From Pisaster brevispinus (Eukaryota > Echinodermata > Asteroidea > Forcipulatida > Asteriidae), in the NCBI GenBank assembly GCA_023634235.1, contig JAMKCF010000008.1, forward strand, positions 12,739,676 through 12,803,675: a DNA stretch of 64,000 bases. The letters run 5' to 3'. Position numbers and translations under genes: made by a program. Below the pieces are notes generated by a model. The model had not been told where the DNA came from and searched no databases. It saw nothing but the letters and a program-made list of their open reading frames with translations. Every line of letters starts with the position of its first letter. The first letter of the stretch is position 1. This document shows, one piece after another, positions 57,186-64,000 of this stretch.

Positions 57186-59960
57186 TATTATTATATATAT
57201 ATATATTTTTTTTTTGGGGGGTGGGGGGTTGATCTTCCTGTTTGGACCGGAAGTAGAGATCAAATTTGGTCATTGTTTTTGTACTAATATGTTGAAAGTG
57301 TTGTAGGCTTCAAAACAACAGAAATATTACGACTTTATTAGATGTGGTTCAGGAGGAATCATCTGTTAAATTGTTCAGCTTACTGTTTGGACCAGAAGTA
57401 AAGGTCAAAGTAACGCCAACATTATACATAAATTGACACAAATTGTGTCAGCTACAACATAACACAAACGTTACAACTGTATGACATTTGGTTCAGAATG
57501 TCTGAGGGGGTTAAAGTTTTGAACTTCCTGTTAGGACCGGAAGTAAAAGTCAAACTGAGGTCATCATTATGAACAAATTGTTGCATTTACTGTAAGCTAC
57601 AAAACAACACAAACAATACGACTTTACGACATGTAATTCAGGAGATATATATTTTTTTAAGGAATAAGCTTTGATTTACCGTAATTTGACACCTGATGAC
57701 GTCACAGTAAACAACATTGTTTTTCATACTAATAAATTTTATAACGAACACGATGGTAAAAAAAACCGTATTCTCGTCTAATGCATTTTAACAAAAACCC
57801 TAAACGTACGTAGGAATAACATGTGTTGCTCATGCACAAGTCGAATGGGCTGTGCACAAAGCAATTGGTCCTCTACCGGTTATGAATCGAATATCAAGGT
57901 AATCTCCTAAGCCTTGCCGTGATTGCGCAATCATGGCGCAATCAGCAAGCTAGCCATGGTGTCCGATTTGTAACTTAATCGTTTATTATTGTGGGAATGC
58001 ATTGATCTTTGATGAGTTTGAATGGGCTGAAATAACTCTTAGTTAAATTTATGGTTTTTGACTCAGAAAACTTACGGTTTTTGACTCTTTATTTAACTCT
58101 TTCATTGTATTTATTTAATTTTACTTACACTTTTCAGAGCCATGGGTTTTGTACACAGATACAAAACGCGCTATATATGACGTCGTGGTGACGTCGTTCG
58201 GCATTGTCAAAAACAGTCAGTCAAAAACAGTTATACAGTATCCCACAAGTATATAATCGAAAACAGTTTGACGATCAGCGGTATACTTTTTGAGGTATGG
58301 ACCCAGCAAGGTTGGCTAATTAAATATTCACCTTACTAAAAATGACTACTTAAAAATTTTAATCATTATTAAACTTATTGTTAAGTTTAGCACTAAGCTT
58401 CAATTTGGTATAGGATTTAACTCTTTAATTTTATTCATTTAAAGGAGTAAACAAAAACGTGTACAAACGCTATGGGATTTTAGGCAGAAACAAAGAATGA
58501 TAATAAAAACATTATCAATCTAGACGAAAACAAAACCTATTCCGACAGTAAGTCGGAAAAGCTACTACTACTAATAACAAGTAGACATTTGGTCTTTGTC
58601 CTTAGGACAAACAGAAAGCTGTTCCATTTTTTCCTTTGAATAAATGTCCAAGACCTTTAAAATTAGTCCGACTTTCAGAGAGAAGAGTCAACACTCTTGA
58701 CAATCCCTTATTTAGATTTCAGGTGTAACTACAATCCTAAACCTGATCTTTATTCTGATACTGACTCTAAAAGTGATTTTAAATATGACCCCGAACCTGA
58801 CCCTAAAATTCACCTTCATTCTAACTAATCCATGTGCTTTAGGATGACACAAGACAGCACACAAAATATTATTAGAAATGAGCCACACTGACCGTTATAA
58901 TGACTCTGTACCGGCTCTAGACATAACTATAAAGGTGACTTTGAACCTGACCCTGACCATCTGGATTTTTACCTTGTAGTGTAACCCGTATATCCGCTAT
59001 TAAACCTAAATTTGATACGCACACCGATGCCTAATGCCTGTCCTCAGGCGGCTTAGACCAGGACATGTATATTCAAATTAATTTCTTAAAAACTGTTTAA
59101 AAAATCTTCAGTAGTTAGGATATACCGCTAATATTACGTACTAAGGTGTTTTATAACTCATGAAATATTAAGTGGGAGTAGAGGAATATTTGTTACGGCT
59201 CCCTTATAATGTAAAACTTTAGAAAGACACTTTATTGTGTCCAAAAATAATAATACAGATAGAAGACCCTTGACCTCTGATATGTCCTTATTTTCACTTA
59301 AAGTGAGCCTAAAAGCCTAAGCCTGATCTTCAATCTGATACTGACCATACAACTTATTTCAAACCTAAGCCTGAGTCTGACCCTGTTACCACCATTCTAA
59401 CTAAACCATATGCAATAGAGCCCTAGTTTGTACCAGCATCCTAACTGGTTCAAGAGACATGATTTTTATTTTTTAATCTTCCTGTTAGGACCGGAAGGAA
59501 TGATCAAAATAGGTTCAACTTTTTCAATAAGCAACAGGATAGCACAAACATTACGACTTTATGACAAGTGGTTTAAGAGAATTTTTTTTACATTTTTAAG
59601 CTTCCTGTTTGGACCGGAAGTAAAGGCAAAACTGGGGTCATTCTTTAAAACAAATGTCACCAGTGTTGTAAGCAACAAGACAGCACTTTGGGACAAGTGG
59701 TTGTGAGATATGATTTTATAAAGTAATGAGCATTGAATTACCGTAGTTTGACACCTGAATAAATTTGATTAAGTACAAGATGGTATGTAGCTTATCCCCA
59801 TCAAATGCCTTTAAATGAAAATCCTATAGAACGTACGTAGGAATTGCAAATACCGTTCATGCACAAATCTGATTGGCTGTACACTAACTATAAGTCCTCT
59901 CTCGGTTAGGATTCCAACAACAAGGTAATCTCCGGCGCATTGCAGATCCTACGTATGTTT
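57186..59960. repeat. Duplicated block of the CCGGAAG repeat family
   Basis: 57230-57910 and 59460-59945 are diverged copies. Both hold CTTCCTGTT(T/A)GGACCGGAAG units, ACAACACAAACATTACGACTTTATGACA-type text, TACCGTA(A/G)TTTGACACCTGA, AACGTACGTAGGAAT and CAAGGTAATCTCC. Between them lie degenerate (CCTGAC/CCTAAA)n runs at about 58720-58990 and 59300-59400. No genes recognised. Confidence 0.8.
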
Positions 59961-60448
59961 GAAAGAGATGTGAAAGGCATTTTTATTTATTTATTTATTT
60001 TTTTTAAGGGTAGCCAAATTGATGTGTGTTGTAGTTGTGATTTTTGATTTTGTGATTTTGGAGAAGACCTCCTCCGGATCTTGAAGGGAAAAATAATTAA
60101 TTGTAAATAGTGTAGTGCAATGATGTACTGTAACACAATTTTTGCAACATGGATTCAATGCATGATGTAGGCCTAAATGTGAGCATTACAAGTACACCCA
60201 CAGTAAATTTACACAAAGTAGTCTATAAATCATTATTCTGCAAGATACACACTGTCGGCTTATGTCGATGTTGTTCATAACCACACAATGAGTTTACGAC
60301 CTTCAAACTACGTATCAAGTAAATATAGTTTATACACGTGCGATTTCACGATCTACATCACTTCAATGCCTAAGGCCTTCTGTTGCACCCGTCAAATTAC
60401 CAAACTGGCAATCTAAGCGGAGCACATTAATATGTCGGGTTGATGACC

Positions 60449-61614
60449 CCTGTAAGAATAATGAAAATACACTGTCAAGCAAGATATCTTGTAGAAACTC
60501 CTTTAATATGTCTTGTACTGGTCATCACTGGTGTAAGAATCAAATTACATCAAACATTATCCAAACATTAAGTACTTGTTAATCTTTAAACTATGTACTT
60601 ACTTACTGAGAAGGTAATGCAATATAACTCAAACTTACTTCTAACAAATAACTAAATTAAATATACTGATCTGTAAAATCTGGTTCAAATGGTTCAAAGA
60701 ATAAACATCATAAAACAAACACCTTTAAATGCATACACAACAACTCCTTTCATCAGGTGTTCAACCTATAATCATTACAATCTTGTCCCTGCAGTACATG
60801 ATCAAGGCATAGCTAATTATATATTCACAAGAAAGTAGGTGTTCTTGCCTACAGCTACTTAAGTATTCACAAGAAAATAGGTGTTCTTGCCTTCAGATCT
60901 CACTTCCTGCCCTGATGCAACATTACTCCAATAAACAACTTCAGAACCACTGGGCTCACACTGTGTGGTCTAGTATAGGAAGATCTTGAACCTCCAATAA
61001 ACAATGGTCTTTGGCTACAAAGATTCTCTACACATGGAGTTCGGTCAAAGTACTGGTTAACAATACTTCCAAACTAAAATATATCTGAAAGAACACTACA
61101 GTTCCTCAACAAATACGTAAAACAGAAACTAGCAAATGAAAGTCTATAATAAAATAAAGTACACTTTAACACTTGAAAGCAAACTTAGAAAAGTGATACC
61201 TTAGCAAATAAAAGTAACCTTTAAATACTAAATAAAGTCCAAGCAGTACTTAAAGAAAGCAATTCCACTTCATCTAGATAAAATCATTATCACTGTCCAT
61301 TATCACATGACTTAACAAAGGAAACTCTAGACTACATTCCAACTGGCTTCCAAGTCTGAAACAAATCCTCTATTGTAACCTTGGAGTGAAAACTCCTAAC
61401 TGTCTTCAAGTTACAATGTCTTGATCAAGTTCACAACACAAAGCAAATATTAAAGTTCAATAATCTAGATACTTCTATTAAAAAGCACAATGAAATTAAT
61501 ACAGAAATATAAAATCAACATACCTGTAAGAATAATGAAAATACACTGTCAAGCAAGATATCTTGTAAAAACTCCTTTAATATGTCTTGTACTGGTCATC
61601 ACTGGTGTAAGAAT
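60449..61614. mobile_element. Element with 92-bp terminal direct repeats
   Basis: Left repeat 60449-60540 and right repeat 61523-61614 differ by about one base (GTAGAAACT/GTAAAAACT). Both run from CCTGTAAGAATAATGAAAAT to CACTGGTGTAAGAAT. GACC flanks both outer ends (60445-60448, 61615-61618), consistent with a 4-bp target duplication. There is no coding capacity in the 980-bp interior. This fits a terminal-repeat retrotransposon in miniature, although the termini are not TG...CA. Confidence 0.75.
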
Positions 61615-61618
61615 GACC

Positions 61619-62690
61619 AAACCAACAACCTGTCCAGAGTAACTCTGCTGATGTGGCAATCTTGGACTAATCCATTATTTCTAGAGGTAGGGTCAAAGTT
61701 CTATTACAAAATTAAAAGGGGGGGCAATTAACACTGAAAAATCCGACACCTCTCTACACTTGGAAGGTGTATCAGTTTTGCCATCTCTACACTTCTTCCA
61801 ATCACATTGCATGAATGCACAAAGTTCATACAATAGAATTCGAAAAACAACCAATCATTTTTTTGAATGGAAAGGAATGGGTTGCCTTTATGGTTCAAGG
61901 CCCTGGCTTAACTTTGGGGGAAATTGGCAAAAGGTTTTCTAGGAAAAATATAGCAAAGTCTGGAAAACCAAGATTTAAAAAAAAATAGGGTCAAAACCCG
62001 AGGCCATTAATACTTTATTGCATTTACGTGTAGTTTTGGTTGGGAAACAGTTCGATACAACTAAATCGATTTTGCTTTTGAAATGAAGTCAGAGCGAATT
62101 AGTTCGCCTGTTTCAATCATGAAAACCCCTTGAAAAATGATGGGGGGGGGGGTATCGCTATACCAATGCGTCAATTAGTTGAAATTAATCTCATTCGACT
62201 CTCGCAACTAAGACAGTTGGCAGCTCAACGTACAAAACCTTTCAGCGGGTTTACATGTACATGTACATGCACTACTACGTATACACGCATGTCTGTATCC
62301 GGTGTTAGAATGGCCGGCCACTAAAGACTGCTTGGACGAGTCAGTTGTAACTAAGGGTGGTAATGTTCAAACGATGTAAATGAACTAATCGTTTACACTA
62401 CTAAACACTCGTAAATGATATTTTGCGTTGCTACCTGATTGAGTTGTAATAATTGGTTTAACAACATATCTTTAGCGTAAACGACATTTGTTATTTTCCT
62501 GTTTTAGAAATAATATGACCTTCGGCAAAAGTTCATTCGTCGACCTACACAGAATACTGCGATCGGCGTAAAAGGCAAAACTACCTTCTCCAAAAACCTT
62601 CAAAATAAATAACTTACATATCTAGAGGAACGAAGATACATCCTTAAAAATAATGTTCAGTGAAAAAAATTACAGGATGAACGATACATG
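61619..62690. other. No gene recognised
   Basis: Only low-information open frames. An (ACATGT)n-like run lies at 62252-62270. Confidence 0.45.
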
Positions 62691-62699
62691 TAATGTCTG

Positions 62700-63127
62700 C
62701 GTAGAATTAGGGTCATGTCTACTGTCTCAAACTCATGGACAGGTTCAGTTCATGTAATCCTGTGGAAAATGTTACTACGCCTGCTTTATGCCCCCCCTCT
62801 TAAATTGACTAACACAACTACCAGAATACTTAGAAACAGTTCCACGTCTATGCTAGTTGTACCTAAGTGCAAAACTGATAGATACATGAAGTCTACAATT
62901 CCTGTTTTAGCTAAACTTTTGTAATTTTTAATTGTTTATATTTTTGGTGCAATTAGGTGCAAGTTAGTACTTTTTTGTACAAATGTTATGCTCCTACTCT
63001 TTTTAATTGGTATATATGTTACAATTTTTAATTCTGGTTAAGTGTGAACGAGTTCATATCAGCTACCCTTGTGGCTGCCTGCCTCGTGTTTTAATATGAA
63101 TAAACCAGAAAAAAAAATAATAATAAT
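62700..63127 (+). mobile_element. Non-LTR retrotransposon 3' end
   Basis: The frame ending in TAA at 62924 reads TTTRILRNSSTSMLVVPKCK and TDRYMKSTIPVLAKLL, like the C-terminal end of LINE ORF2 proteins (TR...S...P...T...S). It is followed by a T-rich 3' UTR and an AATAAACCAG-A9-(TAA)n tail at 63099-63127. The 5' part is absent, typical of truncated LINE copies. Clade not assigned. Confidence 0.55.
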
Positions 63128-63494
63128 AACATCTTAGTGCATGCCACGATAGGGCACATAATAATTTTGGGTTGATGATTTAAATTGTGGTCTATGCTAT
63201 TGTACTAAAACAATACATGTTACATTTGTTGTGTCTTTTTAATACTGAATATGTTCTTGTTGGGCTAAAATAGTAAACATGGGTTATGACTTTATAGTTA
63301 ATTTTGGCTCTTCACCCCCATGAAAAATGTAAATTCCCCACCCGTTTCTATTCAGCTCTAATTCCCGCCCTATTGTTACACGGTGATTTACCGAGAACTA
63401 ATGCATTCGCACAAGAACTCTAAAACGTGTGGTTTTCAGGCGAATGGGTCCCCAACGCAAGCAAGACTGCTACACTCGCACATCGTCCCATGAC

Positions 63495-64000
63495 GTTTTT
63501 TAGGTGTTCGGCCAACAGCCGAAAACCTCTTGTTTTTGTTCGTATTTTTTTTTGTTTTAGGTGTTCGGACAAAAGTCCGAAGACCTCTTCTTATTATTAG
63601 GTGTTCGGCCAACAGCCGAAAACCTCTTGTTTTTGTTCGTTTTTTAGGTGTTCGGCCATTAGCCGAAAACCTCTTGTTTTAGCCGAAAACCTCTTGTTTT
63701 TGTTCGTTTTTTTTTTGTAGGTGTTCGGCTAACAGCCGAACAACTATTGTTATTGTTATGTTTTGGGTTTTTTTAGGTGTTCGGCTAACAGCCGAACAAC
63801 TATTGTTATTGGTTTTTTTTTAGGTGTTCGGCAAACAGTACAGCCGAACAACTATTGTTATTGTTATGTTTTTTGTTTTTTTAGGTGTTTGGCTAACAGC
63901 CGAACAACTATTGTTATTGTTATGTTGTTTTTTTAGGTGTTCGGCTAACAGCCGAACAACTATTGTTATTAGGTGTTCATGCAATTGTGCACGAACACCT
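63495..64000. repeat. Array of AGGTGTTCGGC hairpin repeats
   Basis: About eleven units, at 63502, 63560, 63599, 63646, a partial copy near 63680, 63719, 63775, 63822, 63882, 63935 and 63971. Each has a perfect or near-perfect hairpin (TGTTCGGCTAACAGCCGAACA) followed by a T-rich spacer. Variants keep the pairing: TTCGGAC/GTCCGAA at 63564 and TTCATGCA/TGCACGAA at 63976. The array continues past the window edge. Confidence 0.93.

Noticed and set aside
63495..64000. CRISPR-like regular repeat array
   Set aside because: Eukaryotic context; spacers are T-rich, short and similar to each other, and the repeat is a mobile or satellite hairpin family.

Overview
The window is animal nuclear DNA: AT-rich, intron-rich, and dense in microsatellites, minisatellites, tRNA-derived SINEs, foldback and TIR elements, a Penelope-like retroelement and a LINE 3' end. 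GT-AG splice sites can be read by eye around many short, phase-consistent exons. A repeat at 52.46-52.82 kb, arrays carrying a CTTCCGG...CCGGAAG palindrome, and GGTGTTCGGC hairpin repeats resemble what I remember from echinoderm (perhaps sea star) genomes. That placement is inference from memory, not a search.

Layout. (1) 2.9-13.8 kb, plus strand: a multi-exon gene ('gene A') with a divergent tyrosine-recombinase (YR)-like core, a Myb/SANT-like C-terminus, and an amplified array of 33-nt phase-0 Ser/Thr microexons inside tandemly duplicated introns. (2) 16.5-25 kb: accessory DNA with a CACTA-like MITE inserted in one copy of a local duplication, a 1.17-kb TIR element with a Harbinger-like MITE nested in it, a broken THAP-type zinc-finger exon, a GC palindrome and tandem repeats. 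(3) 25.1-27.9 kb, minus strand: a decayed SWIM zinc finger/YqaJ nuclease gene with a nonsense codon, splice damage and a truncated nuclease core. (4) 28-33.6 kb: short tandem repeats, orphan exon candidates, a 540-bp compound microsatellite, a 50-codon membrane ORF and a diverged inverted repeat. (5) 34.3-50.8 kb, plus strand: the main gene ('gene B'), 16 coding exons joining in frame to about 1203 codons: a KMT5A/PR-Set7-like SET methyltransferase domain, an acidic linker, an in-frame 78-bp minisatellite, two zinc-knuckle/C2H2-like motifs, a tyrosine-recombinase domain with recognisable R, R, GH and Y, Ser/Thr-rich microexons and a SANT-like tail. (6) 51-64 kb: a tandem duplication, a 5'-truncated Penelope-like element (RT plus GIY-YIG) with a possible hammerhead ribozyme, tRNA-like repeats, a duplicated repeat block, a terminal-direct-repeat element with a 4-bp target duplication, a LINE 3' end and a terminal array of hairpin repeats.

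The most interesting system is the SET-tyrosine recombinase fusion (gene B) with a second, apparently catalytically dead YR-like gene (gene A) about 20 kb away in the same orientation and a dead YqaJ/SWIM gene between them. Both YR genes place symmetric Ser/Thr microexons between the recombinase core and a SANT-like tail. Gene B could be a domesticated Crypton-like recombinase fused to a histone-methyltransferase module, or the gene of a large mobile element; the sequence alone does not decide. Splice models were made by eye and need transcript data.
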